Assembly (NCBI RefSeq): GCF_900100315.1
Contig: NZ_FNFF01000002.1
Location: 1-64,000 of the forward strand
Length of the DNA: 64,000 bases
Direction: 5' to 3'
DNA from: Streptomyces indicus
GTDB taxonomy: Bacteria > Actinomycetota > Actinomycetes > Streptomycetales > Streptomycetaceae
Within the stretch, counting starts at the first letter, position 1, and the number at the start of each line of letters is the position of its first letter. The position numbers and the translations under genes were made by a program. Shown in pieces: positions 46,016 through 55,655 of this stretch. Below the pieces are notes generated by a model. That model saw only the letters and a list, made by a program, of their open reading frames with translations, searched no databases and was not told where the DNA came from.

Positions 46016-49000
46016 TCAGGCCGACACCCGCTCCCCCACCTCGTTCACGATCATCCGCCGCGCGCTGGGCCCGACCAGGACCGTCCACACCCCGGGCGCC
46101 CCGTCGAGCCAGTCCGCAAGCATCCGTGCGCGCTCACGGCCCGACCGCGCCAGTTCGACCAGGCGCCGGTCGAAGGCCGCCGCGCCTTCCGGGGTGCGGA
46201 CGAGCAGCAGGCCGCAGCGGCGGACCAGGTCGGCGGTGCGGTCCGGGTCCGGGCCGCAGGTACGGACGGCGACGTCGACCACCTCGTCCAGGACCAGCGG
46301 GTCCTGCGCAGGCGACAGGAGCACGTCGAGCAGTTCCCCGCGCAGGGTGCGCGAGGCCGCCGTGCCGGGCGTCGCGAGCACCCGCGCGAGGGCGCGCCGC
46401 ACCTCGACGGGTCCGCCCTGCAGCAGCCCCGCCACCAGTGGGAACAGCGTCTCGCGCGCCGCGGAGCCCTGGGCGAGCCGCCGCTCGACGTAGGCCGCGG
46501 CCTGGCCGGCCGCCTCCGGGCGCAGCTCGACGAACTCCCGTACGAGAGGGCTCACGCGCCGGGCGGCGGCGGGGCCGGTGACCTCCGCGAGGGCCGCGAG
46601 CACCTCGGCGGACCCCGACCCCGGCTCGCGCAGCCGCGCCCGGAAGGCGTCGAGCACCGGCTCGGCGTGCGTGGTCAGGGCCACGGCCAGCGCGGCGGAG
46701 GCGAGCTGCGGGTCACCGGCCGCGTACCGCCGCAGCGCGTGCGGCAGATGGCGCTCGCGGGTGAGCGGGTCCCGTACGAGCAACGAGAGCGCCGCTCCGT
46801 ACAGCGCGCCGTCCTCGGGCCGGGCGAGCAGGGCGAGCGCGGCATAGCGCAGGAGGCTGCGGTCGGCCTCACTGCGGGCGTGCGGCCGGACGAGCAGGCC
46901 GTAGGCGGCGGCCGCGACCCGCCGTTCGGCGCGCTCGTCGTGCGCCCAGCGGTCGACGGCGCGGCAGAGCGCGGAGGGTTCCTCCTCGGCGAGCGTGGCG
47001 AGCAGTTCGTCTCCGCGGGGGTGTGCGCAGTCGGCGAGCGCCTCCGTGAGGTCGTCGAGGGCGCGGTGACGGTGGGTGTGCAGGAGCGCCTGGGCGGCCT
47101 GCGCGACGGTGGCCGCGGGAGCGGCGGCCAGCGGCCGGTCGTCGGTGAACCAGCGGGTCAACAGCGGCTGTACGAGGGCGGGTTGGGCCTTCAGGAGATC
47201 TGCCGTGGTGTCCAGGTACCGCTCGCCTTCGGGCGTGGGCTCGGCCACCACGAGGCGGCGCAGCAGGTCGAGCCGGTCCTCGGCGGGCAGCGGCAGGGCA
47301 CGCCAGAACCACGGTCCGAAGCCGTCGTACACCCCGCGCACCGGCCCGCGCGCGAGCAGCCGTTCGGCGAGCAGGCGCAGGACGGGCAGGTACGGGCGCG
47401 CGTCCGGGACGCGGAGCAGGGTCTCGGCGACCAGGCGGGCGGCCCACCAGGCGGCGTCCGCGGGCCGCCCGCGCCCGCCCCCGGCCGCGCTTGGGGCGGC
47501 CCAGCTGGGTGCGGGGCGCAGGCCGCGTACGGCGAAGTGGTCGGCGGCGAGGACGAGTTCGTCCAGACGGCGCCGGAGCTGGTCCGGCCCCTGCTGGCGT
47601 TCGAGGAGCAGGAGGGCCTGGAGGACGGGGCCGATGCGGTGGCGCGGTACGGGGAGCGCGGGGGCAGGCCGCTCCTCACCTTCCGCCCGTGGCGCACCCT
47701 TGCGTGCCCGCACGGCCCCGGCCTGCCCCTTGACGCTCCCGCCCTTGGAGACCGCTCCCCTGACTCCCTTCGCCCCCTTGGCGCCGCCCGCTTTCGCGGC
47801 GCTCTTACGCGGACGCCGCCGCGCCACCTCGGCCCGCGCGGGCAGCCGCTCCGCCGCCGACGGACCCTCACCCGGCTGCTCGCGCCAGCGGTGGACCAGG
47901 GCGAACAGGGCCGCGTCCAGGTCGAGATGGGCACCCTGGATCCAGTCGGCGAGCTCCTCGTGGGCGAAGCGGTAGCCCGCGCCCGCGGGCACGAGGGCGC
48001 CCTCTGTGAGCACCGCGGAGGCCCAGCCCGTGGCCCACGGGAAGATCTCCTCGAAGGCCTCCCGGTCCAGCTCGCCCTGCCCCGGTCCCAGACAACGGCG
48101 AGCCGCCTCGTGCAACCGCCCGGACACCTTCGCGGCGAGCCGCCGTACCGCCGACAGCCGAAGCCTCTCCGCCGGCAGCGGCCCGCCCTCGTCTCCCGCC
48201 CCGGCCCTCTCGCCGGCCTCGGCCCCGGGACCACCCCCGCCCTCTCGCCCGTCCGCACCCCACAGCCCTTGCAGCGCGGCCAGCCGCACCGCGATCCGCA
48301 GACAGAGCAGATCCAGATACGCCGAGAAGATCTCCGACCGGTCGGGACACCCTCCGACGGCCTCACCCCGCTCATCGTCCCGCTCACCGCCCCGGCCGGG
48401 CGCGACGGACTCCCCGCGATCACCGGACTCCCCGCACATCCCCCGTTCCCCCCGCTCCCCACCCTCCCCGAGCGCAGCCCGCACCTCCCCCAACAGCCGT
48501 ACGGCCAGCGGATGTTCGGCATCACGCGCCGACAGGCTGCCCTCCGGCACCCCGTACAGCGACCGCACCCAGCCGGCCTGCCGCTCCCCCAGCTCCCCGA
48601 TCCGCACGCACGCGGGCAGCCGTCCGCCGTGCGTGGATCCGTACAGCGCGGCCTCGGGAAACAGCGCCCCAGCCTGCTCCCAGTACTCCGCACGGCAGGC
48701 GATCACGAGCCGCGCCCCGGTCGCGCGCAGCCACCGCCCGGTGCCCTCGCTCCACTCCGCGAGCCGGTGCGCGAGCTGCGGCGGCATCTCCTCGGGTCCG
48801 TCGAGCAGGACGAGGAGTGGCCGCCCCGCATCCCGTACGAGCGAGGCGATCCGGTCGGGACCGATGTCCCCGAGCTCGCCCTCCGCCCCCTCGGCCGGCA
48901 CGTCCTCGGAGGCGGCGACGATCCGTCCGGCGTGCGCGAGCGCCCGCGCGACCGCGTCGGCCACCGAGGCGTCGGCGGCGTGCAGGGAGGCCCCGCGCAG

Positions 49001-49867
49001 CCAGACGGTCGGTGCCGGGACGGTGCCGCGGGCGCGGCGCCGGGCGAGGGCGCCGAGTTCGGTGGTACGGCCGCTGCCCGGGTCACCGACGAGGGCGCAC
49101 ACGGACGCGGCGGACTCGGCGAAGGCCGCGAACTCCCTTCCCACCTCGACCCGTTCCACCGGCTCGCGCTCCTCGCGCGGCAGGTCGGAGCCCACCGAGA
49201 TGGCGCTCAGCTGGAGCGCTCCGGCGAGGTTCAGGTCGGGGCCGTACGCGGGGACGCTCGCGGCGTTGCGGGTGAGCAGGGCGTCGAGGGCGCCGGTGGT
49301 GTCGGCCCGGGCGGCGGCGCGCAGCGGGACCGCGTAGCCGGCCGCGCGGTGCCCGGCGTCGAGCGCGGTGCCGAGGACGGCGAGCACGGCGCCGGTCCCG
49401 GTGTCGAGCACCGGACCGCCGGCCGCACCCCCGCCGAGCTGCAACGCGTCGCTGGCGTCGGTGCCGACCGCCAACTCCAGGGCGCCGCCGAGCAGATGGA
49501 AACGGTCGGTCGCGGTGTACGTCACCTGCGCCCCGGCATCGAGCACGCGCGCCTCGCGCCAGCCGAGCGCGGCGATCCGCACGTACGAGCCGGGCTCCAC
49601 GTGCTCGCGCACGGACAGCGGCAGAGCCCGGAGGCCCAGCCCCTCCGTGCTCACGAGCGCGATGTCGCTCTCGGGAAAGGCGGTGACGGCCTCGGAGGTG
49701 ACCACGCACGTGCGCCCGCCGGGGGCGTGCAGCACGATGCGCGCGAGCCCGTCCACGGCCTCATGACTGGTGACGACGGTGCCGAGCTCGTCGGCCGCGA
49801 AGCCGGTGCCCCGGGGACGGCCCGCGAGATCGCAGATCCTGACCAGTTCCTCCCGACCCCCGGCCAT
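46016..49867 (-). CDS. Trypsin-like domain fused to a STAND-type NTPase and helical repeats, degenerate active sites
   Basis: The 1283-residue protein starts at ATG 49867 (GGGGAGG upstream). Residues about 1-190 are a chymotrypsin-fold domain: His35 (VVTSHEAV) and Asp68 (SDIALV) are present, but the serine motif reads LGGGAAGGPVLD with Ala149 where serine should be, so it cannot be a normal serine protease. Residues about 240-370 form a P-loop NTPase with GDPGSGRTT (261-269), where Lys is Arg267, and Walker B LLVLLDGPEE (351-360). The rest is helical repeats of HEAT/armadillo type, with a basic KGAKGVRGAVSKGG insert. The fusion resembles trypsin-NTPase conflict or signalling proteins of multicellular bacteria. 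No signal peptide is seen, so it is probably cytoplasmic. Confidence 0.85.
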   Translation of the reverse strand: MAGGREELVRICDLAGRPRGTGFAADELGTVVTSHEAVDGLARIVLHAPGGRTCVVTSEAVTAFPESDIALVSTEGLGLRALPLSVREHVEPGSYVRIAALGWREARVLDAGAQVTYTATDRFHLLGGALELAVGTDASDALQLGGGAAGGPVLDTGTGAVLAVLGTALDAGHRAAGYAVPLRAAARADTTGALDALLTRNAASVPAYGPDLNLAGALQLSAISVGSDLPREEREPVERVEVGREFAAFAESAASVCALVGDPGSGRTTELGALARRRARGTVPAPTVWLRGASLHAADASVADAVARALAHAGRIVAASEDVPAEGAEGELGDIGPDRIASLVRDAGRPLLVLLDGPEEMPPQLAHRLAEWSEGTGRWLRATGARLVIACRAEYWEQAGALFPEAALYGSTHGGRLPACVRIGELGERQAGWVRSLYGVPEGSLSARDAEHPLAVRLLGEVRAALGEGGERGERGMCGESGDRGESVAPGRGGERDDERGEAVGGCPDRSEIFSAYLDLLCLRIAVRLAALQGLWGADGREGGGGPGAEAGERAGAGDEGGPLPAERLRLSAVRRLAAKVSGRLHEAARRCLGPGQGELDREAFEEIFPWATGWASAVLTEGALVPAGAGYRFAHEELADWIQGAHLDLDAALFALVHRWREQPGEGPSAAERLPARAEVARRRPRKSAAKAGGAKGAKGVRGAVSKGGSVKGQAGAVRARKGAPRAEGEERPAPALPVPRHRIGPVLQALLLLERQQGPDQLRRRLDELVLAADHFAVRGLRPAPSWAAPSAAGGGRGRPADAAWWAARLVAETLLRVPDARPYLPVLRLLAERLLARGPVRGVYDGFGPWFWRALPLPAEDRLDLLRRLVVAEPTPEGERYLDTTADLLKAQPALVQPLLTRWFTDDRPLAAAPAATVAQAAQALLHTHRHRALDDLTEALADCAHPRGDELLATLAEEEPSALCRAVDRWAHDERAERRVAAAAYGLLVRPHARSEADRSLLRYAALALLARPEDGALYGAALSLLVRDPLTRERHLPHALRRYAAGDPQLASAALAVALTTHAEPVLDAFRARLREPGSGSAEVLAALAEVTGPAAARRVSPLVREFVELRPEAAGQAAAYVERRLAQGSAARETLFPLVAGLLQGGPVEVRRALARVLATPGTAASRTLRGELLDVLLSPAQDPLVLDEVVDVAVRTCGPDPDRTADLVRRCGLLLVRTPEGAAAFDRRLVELARSGRERARMLADWLDGAPGVWTVLVGPSARRMIVNEVGERVSA

Positions 49868-50010
49868 GCTCGTCCTCCCCGCGGTGCTGCTGCTACGACC
49901 GTAGGGAGAGTTGATCCGCGGCACGCCCCGCCAACCGGATGCGCCCCCTGAGAGCCGGGGCGTGTGCTTCGAGCGCCTGCCCGATGGGGTGAACGGGGTG
50001 GTGTGGTGTT

Positions 50011-50034
50011 TACCGCGGGGCCAGGCCCGCGGTA
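50011..50034 (-). terminator. Second hairpin downstream of truB
   Basis: TACCGCGGG (50011-50019) and CCCGCGGTA (50026-50034) form a perfect 9-bp stem with a 6-base loop, about 90 bases after the truB stop. It may back up the hairpin at 50067-50088. Confidence 0.55.
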
Positions 50035-50066
50035 GCAGCCGGCCGCCTGCGACCGTATGCCGAGCC

Positions 50067-50088
50067 GCCCGGGGGCGAACCCCCGGGC
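50067..50088 (-). terminator. Terminator of the nusA-infB-truB block, with UUCG tetraloop
   Basis: GCCCGGGGG (50067-50075) and CCCCCGGGC (50080-50088) form a 9-bp stem. On the minus-strand transcript the four-base loop is UUCG, an unusually stable tetraloop. It lies 33 bases after the truB stop codon. Confidence 0.75.
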
Positions 50089-50121
50089 CGACCCGTCACA
50101 CGAACACCGGCGGACCGCCCG

Positions 50122-51033
50122 TCAGGCGAACACGGCCAGACTCTTCGCCTTCCCCTTCTGGTTCTCCACCAGGGCCACGAACGTGCCCGTCGGGTCGAAG
50201 ACCGCGACCGGGGCGCCGGGGGCGTACTCGTCCGGCATCTCGATGCGGACGCCGTTGAGGAGGAGGCGGGCGCGCTTGGCGTCCACGTCCCAGCGCGGGA
50301 ACGCGGCGGCCGCCGCGTCGGCGATCGGCATGACCGCGAGCGACTCCTGGTGCGCGTCCAGGGTGCGGGCCGCGTCGAGGCCGTACGGGCCGACGCGGGT
50401 GCGCCGCAGCGCCGTGAGGTGGCCGCCCACCCCGAGGTCCGCGCCCAGGTCGCGGGCGAGCGCGCGGATGTACGTGCCAGAGGAGCAGACCACCGAGACG
50501 ACCAGGTCCATGACCGGGGTGCCGTCCTCGGCGACGGCGTCGCGCACGTCGTACACCGTGAAGGACGAGACCGTCACCGGCCGCGCCGGGATCTCGAACT
50601 CCTCGCCGTCGCGCGCCCGCTTGTAGGAGCGCACGCCCTTGATCTTGATGGCGCTGACCTTGGACGGCACCTGCATGATGTCGCCGGTCAGCTTGGCGAT
50701 CCCCGCGTCGATGGCGTCGCGGGTCACGCGCGAGGCGTCCGCGGACGAGGTGATCTCGCCCTCGGCGTCGTCCGTCAGGGAGTTCTGGCCCAGGCGGATC
50801 GTGCCCAGGTACTCCTTCTCCGTCAGGGCGAGGTGCCCGAGGAGCTTGGTGGCGCGCTCCACGCCGAGGACGAGCACACCGGTCGCCATCGGGTCGAGCG
50901 TGCCGGCGTGGCCGACGCGGCGGGTCTTGGCGATGCCGCGCATCTTGGCGACCACGTCGTGCGAAGTGAAGCCGGACGGCTTGTCGACGATGACAAGGCC
51001 GTCCGGCGTCGTCTGCTGTTGCTGCTTGCTCAT
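50122..51033 (-). CDS. truB: tRNA pseudouridine-55 synthase
   Basis: TruB makes pseudouridine 55 in the T-loop of most tRNAs. The 303-residue protein has the catalytic-aspartate motif RVGHAGTLDPMATGVLVLG, with the active Asp in GTLD, the family start DGLVIVDKPSGFTSHDVV and the region VSAIKIKGVRSYKRARDGE. The C-terminal PUA-like part is present. It begins with ATG 51033 overlapping the rbfA stop (ATGA), so the two are coupled. Confidence 0.97.
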   Translation of the reverse strand: MSKQQQQTTPDGLVIVDKPSGFTSHDVVAKMRGIAKTRRVGHAGTLDPMATGVLVLGVERATKLLGHLALTEKEYLGTIRLGQNSLTDDAEGEITSSADASRVTRDAIDAGIAKLTGDIMQVPSKVSAIKIKGVRSYKRARDGEEFEIPARPVTVSSFTVYDVRDAVAEDGTPVMDLVVSVVCSSGTYIRALARDLGADLGVGGHLTALRRTRVGPYGLDAARTLDAHQESLAVMPIADAAAAAFPRWDVDAKRARLLLNGVRIEMPDEYAPGAPVAVFDPTGTFVALVENQKGKAKSLAVFA

Positions 51034-51479
51034 GCGGAAGCGGCGCCCTCGTCGTCGTCTTCCGGCTTCTTGTACGGGTCGGCGTCACCGGCGTACGTGG
51101 CGCCCGAGGACGCCTGGCGCACCTGCGCGTCGGAGGCCCGCGCCTTGTCGAGGAGGTCCTCGATCGTCTTGGCGGTCTCCGGCAGCGCGTCGGCCACGAA
51201 GGTCAGGGTCGGCGTGAACTTCACGCCGGCCGCCGCACCCACCGCGGACCGCAGGACGCCCTTGGCGCTCTCCAGACCACGGGCCGCGTTCTCACGGTCC
51301 TCGTCGTCGCCGTAGACCGTGTAGAAGACGGTCGCCTCCCGCAGATCGCCGGTGACCCTCGTGTCCGTGATGGTCACGTGGGAGCCGAGGCGCGGGTCCT
51401 TGATTCCGCGCTGCAGCTTCTGTGCGACCACTTCCCGGATGAGGTCCGCCAGCTTCTTCGCCCGCGCGTTGTCGGCCAC
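51030..51479 (-). CDS. rbfA: 30S ribosome-binding factor A
   Basis: RbfA is a KH-like cold-shock factor needed for 16S rRNA 5'-end maturation. The 149-residue product has the family start ADNARAKKLADLIREVVAQK and the strand ITDTRVTGDLREATVFYTVYG, followed by TPTLTFVADALPETAKTIEDL. The C-terminus carries an extra acidic tail (about 30 residues). GTG 51479 has GAGGGAG upstream. It is coupled to truB. Confidence 0.96.
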   Translation of the reverse strand: MADNARAKKLADLIREVVAQKLQRGIKDPRLGSHVTITDTRVTGDLREATVFYTVYGDDEDRENAARGLESAKGVLRSAVGAAAGVKFTPTLTFVADALPETAKTIEDLLDKARASDAQVRQASSGATYAGDADPYKKPEDDDEGAASA

Positions 51480-51505
51480 TGGTCCGTCTCCCTCTGTGTT
51501 TCTCC

Positions 51506-51526
51506 GTCCGTACGTCCCGTACGGAC
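51506..51526 (-). terminator. Hairpin between DUF503 and rbfA
   Basis: GTCCGTACG (51506-51514) and CGTACGGAC (51518-51526) form a perfect 9-bp stem with a three-base loop, about 25 bases after the stop of the DUF503 gene and 26 bases upstream of rbfA. It could attenuate transcription into rbfA. Confidence 0.45.
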
Positions 51527-51549
51527 CTCTCGTACACGTCCTGCGTACG

Positions 51550-51843
51550 TCAATCATCGTCCCCGTGCAGCCGTCGGCGCACCGAGAGCAGCTCGATCTC
51601 GGGGCGGGCGGCCACCAGGCGCTCGCACCGGTCGAGCACATCGGACAGGTGCCCCGTGTCCCCGCTGACCACCGCGACGCCGATCTCGGCCCGGCGGTGC
51701 AGGTTCTGGTCGCCGACCTCCGCCACGCTGACCGCGAACTTGCGGTGCAGCTCGGCGACGATCGGGCGGACGACGGAGCGCTTCTCCTTCAACGACCGTA
51801 CGTCGCCGAGGAGCAGATCGAAGGACAGAGTCCCTACGTACAT
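51550..51843 (-). CDS. DUF503 protein, conserved between infB and rbfA
   Basis: The 97-residue product begins MYVGTLSFDLLLGDVRSLKE and contains LKEKRSVVRPIVAELHRKFAVSVAEVGDQN, the DUF503 signature, followed by RRAEIGVAVVSGD. These small proteins lie between infB and rbfA in many Gram-positive bacteria and are thought to be ribosome-related, with no established activity. ATG 51843 has a poor ribosome binding site. Confidence 0.9.
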   Translation of the reverse strand: MYVGTLSFDLLLGDVRSLKEKRSVVRPIVAELHRKFAVSVAEVGDQNLHRRAEIGVAVVSGDTGHLSDVLDRCERLVAARPEIELLSVRRRLHGDDD

Positions 51844-51921
51844 GTGAGTCCGGATGTCCCGCCGGTACGGGGTCGTGTGTACGGCGCCCTGATCCCTGTC
51901 GGGGGCCTGCGCTGCATTGAT

Positions 51922-51938
51922 CCGGGGGATGCCCCCGG
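51922..51938 (-). terminator. Short hairpin between infB and DUF503
   Basis: CCGGGGG (51922-51928) and CCCCCGG (51932-51938) with a three-base loop. It lies downstream of the larger infB terminator. Confidence 0.35.
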
Positions 51939-51969
51939 ACCCCGGCCGGACAAACCGTACCCGCAACGG

Positions 51970-52013
51970 CCGGGGCCGATCGACGGAATTATCGTCCCGT
52001 CGACCGGCCCCGG
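51970..52013 (-). terminator. Terminator after infB
   Basis: A 17-bp stem with one mismatch (51970-51986 with 51997-52013, starting CCGGGGCCG) and a 10-base loop begins 26 bases after the infB stop. It probably separates infB from the downstream DUF503-rbfA-truB unit, at least partly. Confidence 0.75.
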
Positions 52014-52039
52014 ATCACGCTGCGTGATCAGCTACGCGG

Positions 52040-55000
52040 TCAGCCGCGCGGCTTCTCGCGCATCTCGTACGTCGCGATGACGTCGTCGATCTTGATGTCG
52101 TTGAAGTTTCCGAGGTTGATACCACCCTCGAAGCCCTCGCGGATCTCGGTGACGTCGTCCTTGAAGCGGCGCAGACCGGTGATGGTGAGGTTCTCGGCGA
52201 CGACCTTGCCGTCGCGGAGCAGGCGCGCCTTGGTGTTGCGCTTGACCTCGCCCGACCGGATGAGCACACCGGCGATGTTGCCCAGCTTGGACGAGCGGAA
52301 GATCTCGCGGACCTCCGCCGTACCCAGCTCGACCTCTTCGAACTCCGGCTTGAGCATGCCCTTGAGGGCCGCCTCGATCTCCTCGATCGCCTGGTAGATG
52401 ACCGAGTAGTAACGGACGTCCACACCCTCGCGCTCGGCCATCTGCGTGGCACGCCCGGCGGCGCGCACGTTGAAGCCGATCACGATGGCGTCGGAGCCCA
52501 TCGCCAGGTCGATGTCCGACTCCGTGACCGCACCGACACCGCGGTGCAGGACGCGGATGTCGACCTCTTCGCCGACGTCCAGCTGGAGCAGGGAGGACTC
52601 GAGGGCCTCGACGGAACCAGAAGCGTCACCCTTGATGATGAGGTTGAGCTGCTGGATCTCGCCTTCCTTGAGCACCTTGTCCAGGTCCTCGAGCGAGACG
52701 CGGCGCGTGCGCTTGGCGAACGCGGCGTTGCGCTCACGGGCGGCGCGCTTCTCGGCGATCTGACGGGCCGTACGGTCCTCGTCGACCACCAGGAAGTTGT
52801 CGCCGGCACCCGGGACGTTGGTGAGACCAAGGACCAGGACGGGAGTCGACGGAGCCGCCTCCTCCACGTTGTTGCCCTTGTCGTCGAGCATCGCGCGGAC
52901 ACGGCCGTACGCGTCGCCGACCACCATCGTGTCGCCGATACGCAGCGTGCCTCGCTGCACCAGGACGGTGGAGACCGCACCGCGGCCCTTGTCGAGGTGC
53001 GACTCGATCGCGATGCCCTGCGCGTCCTGGTCGGGGTTGGCCCGCAGGTCGAGCGAGGCGTCCGCCGTCAGGATGACGGCCTCGAGCAGCGAGTCGATGT
53101 GCAGACCCTGCTTGGCGGAGATGTCGACGAACATCGTGTCGCCGCCGTACTCCTCGGCCACCAGGCCGTACTCGGTCAGCTGACCGCGCACCTTGGTCGG
53201 GTCCGCGCCCTCGACGTCGATCTTGTTGACCGCGACCACGATCGGCACGTCGGCCGCCTTGGCGTGGTTCAGCGCCTCGATCGTCTGGGGCATCACACCG
53301 TCGTTCGCCGCCACCACGAGGATCGCGATGTCGGTGGACTTCGCACCACGGGCACGCATGGCGGTGAACGCCTCGTGACCCGGGGTGTCGATGAAGGTGA
53401 TGCGACGCTCTTCGTCGTTGACCTCGGTCGTGACCTGGTAGGCACCGATGTGCTGGGTGATGCCGCCGGCCTCGCCCGCGACCACGTTGGTCTTGCGGAT
53501 CGCGTCGAGGAGCCGGGTCTTACCGTGGTCGACGTGACCCATGACGGTCACGACCGGCGGACGGGACACGAGGAGCTCCTCGCCGCCCTCGTCCTCGCCG
53601 AACTCGATGTCGAAGGACTCGAGCAGCTCGCGGTCCTCCTCCTCCGGCGACACGATCTGAACCGTGTAGTTCATCTCGTCACCGAGGAGCTGCAGCGTCT
53701 CGTCGGAGACGGACTGCGTGGCCGTGACCATCTCGCCGAGGTTCATCATGACCGCGACGAGCGACGCCGGGTTGGCGTTGATCTTCTCCGCGAAGTCGGT
53801 GAGGGACGCACCGCGCGACAGGCGAACGGTCTCGCCGTTGCCGCGAGGCAGCATCACGCCGCCGACCGACGGGGCCTGCATGGCCTCGTACTCCTGGCGC
53901 CTCTGCCGCTTCGACTTGCGACCACGACGCGCCGGACCGCCGGGACGGCCGAACGCACCCTGCGTGCCACCGCGGCCACCCGGACCACCGGGACGACCGC
54001 CGAAGCCGGGACGACCGCCGCCGCCACCGAAACCGCCGCCACCGGGACGACCGGCACCGCCGCCGCCACCGGGACCGCCGGGACGGCCGGCGAAGCCGCC
54101 GCCACCGCCACCGGGACGACCGGCGAAGCCGGGACGACCGCCGCCGCCACCGCCGGGACGACCGCCGCCACCGGGACCACGGCCGCCGCCGGGGCCACCG
54201 CCGGGACGCGGGCCCGCAGCGGGACGCTGCGGCATCATGCCCGGGTTCGGACGGTTGCCGCCGCCGGGACGCGGACCGCCGGGACCGGCCTGGCCGCCCT
54301 GCGGACGGGGCATGCCGCCCGGAGTCGGACGGGCGCCGCCCGGACCCTGCGGACGGGGACCGCCCTGGCCGGCGCCCTGCGGACGCGGGCCGCCGGGCGC
54401 ACCCTGGCCGCCGGGACGCGGGGCACCGCCGGGACGGGGCGCCTGCGGGCGGCCCATGCCGGTGGAACCGCCGGACGTGAACGGGTTGTTGCCCGGACGC
54501 GGGCCCGCGGGACGGGCGCCGGGACGCGGGGCGCCCTGGCCGCCGGGACGCGGAGCGCCGCCGGGACGCGGGGCCTGGCCCTGACCGCCCTGGCCGGGGG
54601 CCGGACGGGAGGCACCGGGCTTGGGCGCACCGGGACGGGCAGCCGGACGCTCACCGGCGGGCTTCGGCGCCGCGGGGGCGGCCGGAGGCGCGGTGAATTC
54701 CGGTGCGGCCGGCGCGGGCTTGGGCGCCGCGGCCGGCTTGGGGGCCGGGGCCGCGGGACGCGGACCAGGCGCAGGTGCCGCGGGCTTCTCCGCCGCGGGC
54801 TTGGGGGTGACCGGCGCGGGCTTCGGCGCCGCGGGCTTCGCCGCAGCAGCCGGAGACGCCGGCTTCGCGGCGGCCTTCTTGGGCGCCGCGGGCTTGGCAG
54901 GGGAGGCCTTCTTGGCGGCACCGCCGCCACCGGGACCCTGCAATGCGTCAGTCAGTTTGCGTACAACAGGCGCCTCGATCGTCGAGGACGCCGAACGTAC

Positions 55001-55090
55001 GAATTCACCGAGTTCTTGGAGCTTGGCCATGACGACCTTGCTCTCAACCCCGAACTCCTTGGCGAGTTCGTATACCCGGACCTTAGCCAC
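52040..55090 (-). CDS. infB: Translation initiation factor IF-2
   Basis: IF-2 places initiator tRNA on the 30S subunit and promotes 70S formation with GTP. The 1016-residue protein has an N-terminal fold ([20 protein letters not shown]), a very long Ala/Pro/Lys then Gly/Arg/Pro-rich low-complexity region up to about residue 390, then the G domain with GHVDHGKT near residue 520, DTPGHEAF and NKID. C-terminal beta-barrel and helical domains follow, ending EMREKPRG. The GTG start at 55090 has AGGAGC upstream. It is larger than E. coli IF-2 (890 aa), mainly because of the glycine-rich insert, as in other Streptomyces. Confidence 0.98.
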   Translation of the reverse strand: MAKVRVYELAKEFGVESKVVMAKLQELGEFVRSASSTIEAPVVRKLTDALQGPGGGGAAKKASPAKPAAPKKAAAKPASPAAAAKPAAPKPAPVTPKPAAEKPAAPAPGPRPAAPAPKPAAAPKPAPAAPEFTAPPAAPAAPKPAGERPAARPGAPKPGASRPAPGQGGQGQAPRPGGAPRPGGQGAPRPGARPAGPRPGNNPFTSGGSTGMGRPQAPRPGGAPRPGGQGAPGGPRPQGAGQGGPRPQGPGGARPTPGGMPRPQGGQAGPGGPRPGGGNRPNPGMMPQRPAAGPRPGGGPGGGRGPGGGGRPGGGGGGRPGFAGRPGGGGGGFAGRPGGPGGGGGAGRPGGGGFGGGGGRPGFGGRPGGPGGRGGTQGAFGRPGGPARRGRKSKRQRRQEYEAMQAPSVGGVMLPRGNGETVRLSRGASLTDFAEKINANPASLVAVMMNLGEMVTATQSVSDETLQLLGDEMNYTVQIVSPEEEDRELLESFDIEFGEDEGGEELLVSRPPVVTVMGHVDHGKTRLLDAIRKTNVVAGEAGGITQHIGAYQVTTEVNDEERRITFIDTPGHEAFTAMRARGAKSTDIAILVVAANDGVMPQTIEALNHAKAADVPIVVAVNKIDVEGADPTKVRGQLTEYGLVAEEYGGDTMFVDISAKQGLHIDSLLEAVILTADASLDLRANPDQDAQGIAIESHLDKGRGAVSTVLVQRGTLRIGDTMVVGDAYGRVRAMLDDKGNNVEEAAPSTPVLVLGLTNVPGAGDNFLVVDEDRTARQIAEKRAARERNAAFAKRTRRVSLEDLDKVLKEGEIQQLNLIIKGDASGSVEALESSLLQLDVGEEVDIRVLHRGVGAVTESDIDLAMGSDAIVIGFNVRAAGRATQMAEREGVDVRYYSVIYQAIEEIEAALKGMLKPEFEEVELGTAEVREIFRSSKLGNIAGVLIRSGEVKRNTKARLLRDGKVVAENLTITGLRRFKDDVTEIREGFEGGINLGNFNDIKIDDVIATYEMREKPRG

Positions 55091-55238
55091 TTCGCTCCTT
55101 TTAGGTCCGGGTTACGCCGGACCGTCGCTACTTCATGGGCGTACTCATCGCGTGCTCATCGAGTGCTCATCGCAATCTCGACCTACTTCCAACTCGCGGG
55201 GTACCTAGACCGCACGGGGCTCCGTGCGGCACGTCTTC

Positions 55239-55517
55239 TTACGGTTGCGCCTGCTCGACATACCGGCGCAGGGCCGCGGTGTCGAGCGGACCCTCGGCGC
55301 GCAGCGCCCTCGGGAACGCCCGGCGGCGGACCGCCGTGTCGATACAGACCAGGGCGGGGTGTACATACGCACCCCGGCCGGGCAGCGTACCGCGCGGGTC
55401 GGGGGCGCACTCGCCCTCGATCAACACGGTCCGCAGCAGATCGTGCTTGGCCGCTCGCTCCCGGCAACCCACGCAGGTTCGCTCAGGGCAGGCTCGGGCG
55501 TGCGTCCGGCCAGACAC
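55239..55517 (-). CDS. ylxR: YlxR family RNA-binding protein (DUF448)
   Basis: The 92-residue product has the family signature ERTCVGCRERAAKHDLLRTV and GRGAYVHPALVCIDTAVRRRAFPRAL. YlxR proteins lie between nusA and infB in many bacteria, bind RNA and can act on RNase P. GTG 55517 has GGAGG upstream. Cysteine 15 and cysteine 18 form a CVGC pair. Confidence 0.93.
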   Translation of the reverse strand: MSGRTHARACPERTCVGCRERAAKHDLLRTVLIEGECAPDPRGTLPGRGAYVHPALVCIDTAVRRRAFPRALRAEGPLDTAALRRYVEQAQP

Positions 55518-55655
55518 CGTTAAGTCTACCTCCCCGCACCGACCTCACCCCTTTGGGGCAGGAATCGAATGGCTGCGCGCATCAATAACGGCGCGATCTT
55601 TGCGCCGCTCGCTGACCTGCGGCCGGAAAGGTGTAACGCTTCCCGGCCCCTCCGG

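Noticed and set aside
45884..49951. 1355-residue plus-strand open frame opposite the trypsin-NTPase gene
   Set aside because: No ribosome binding site or family features; composition is typical of an antisense shadow.
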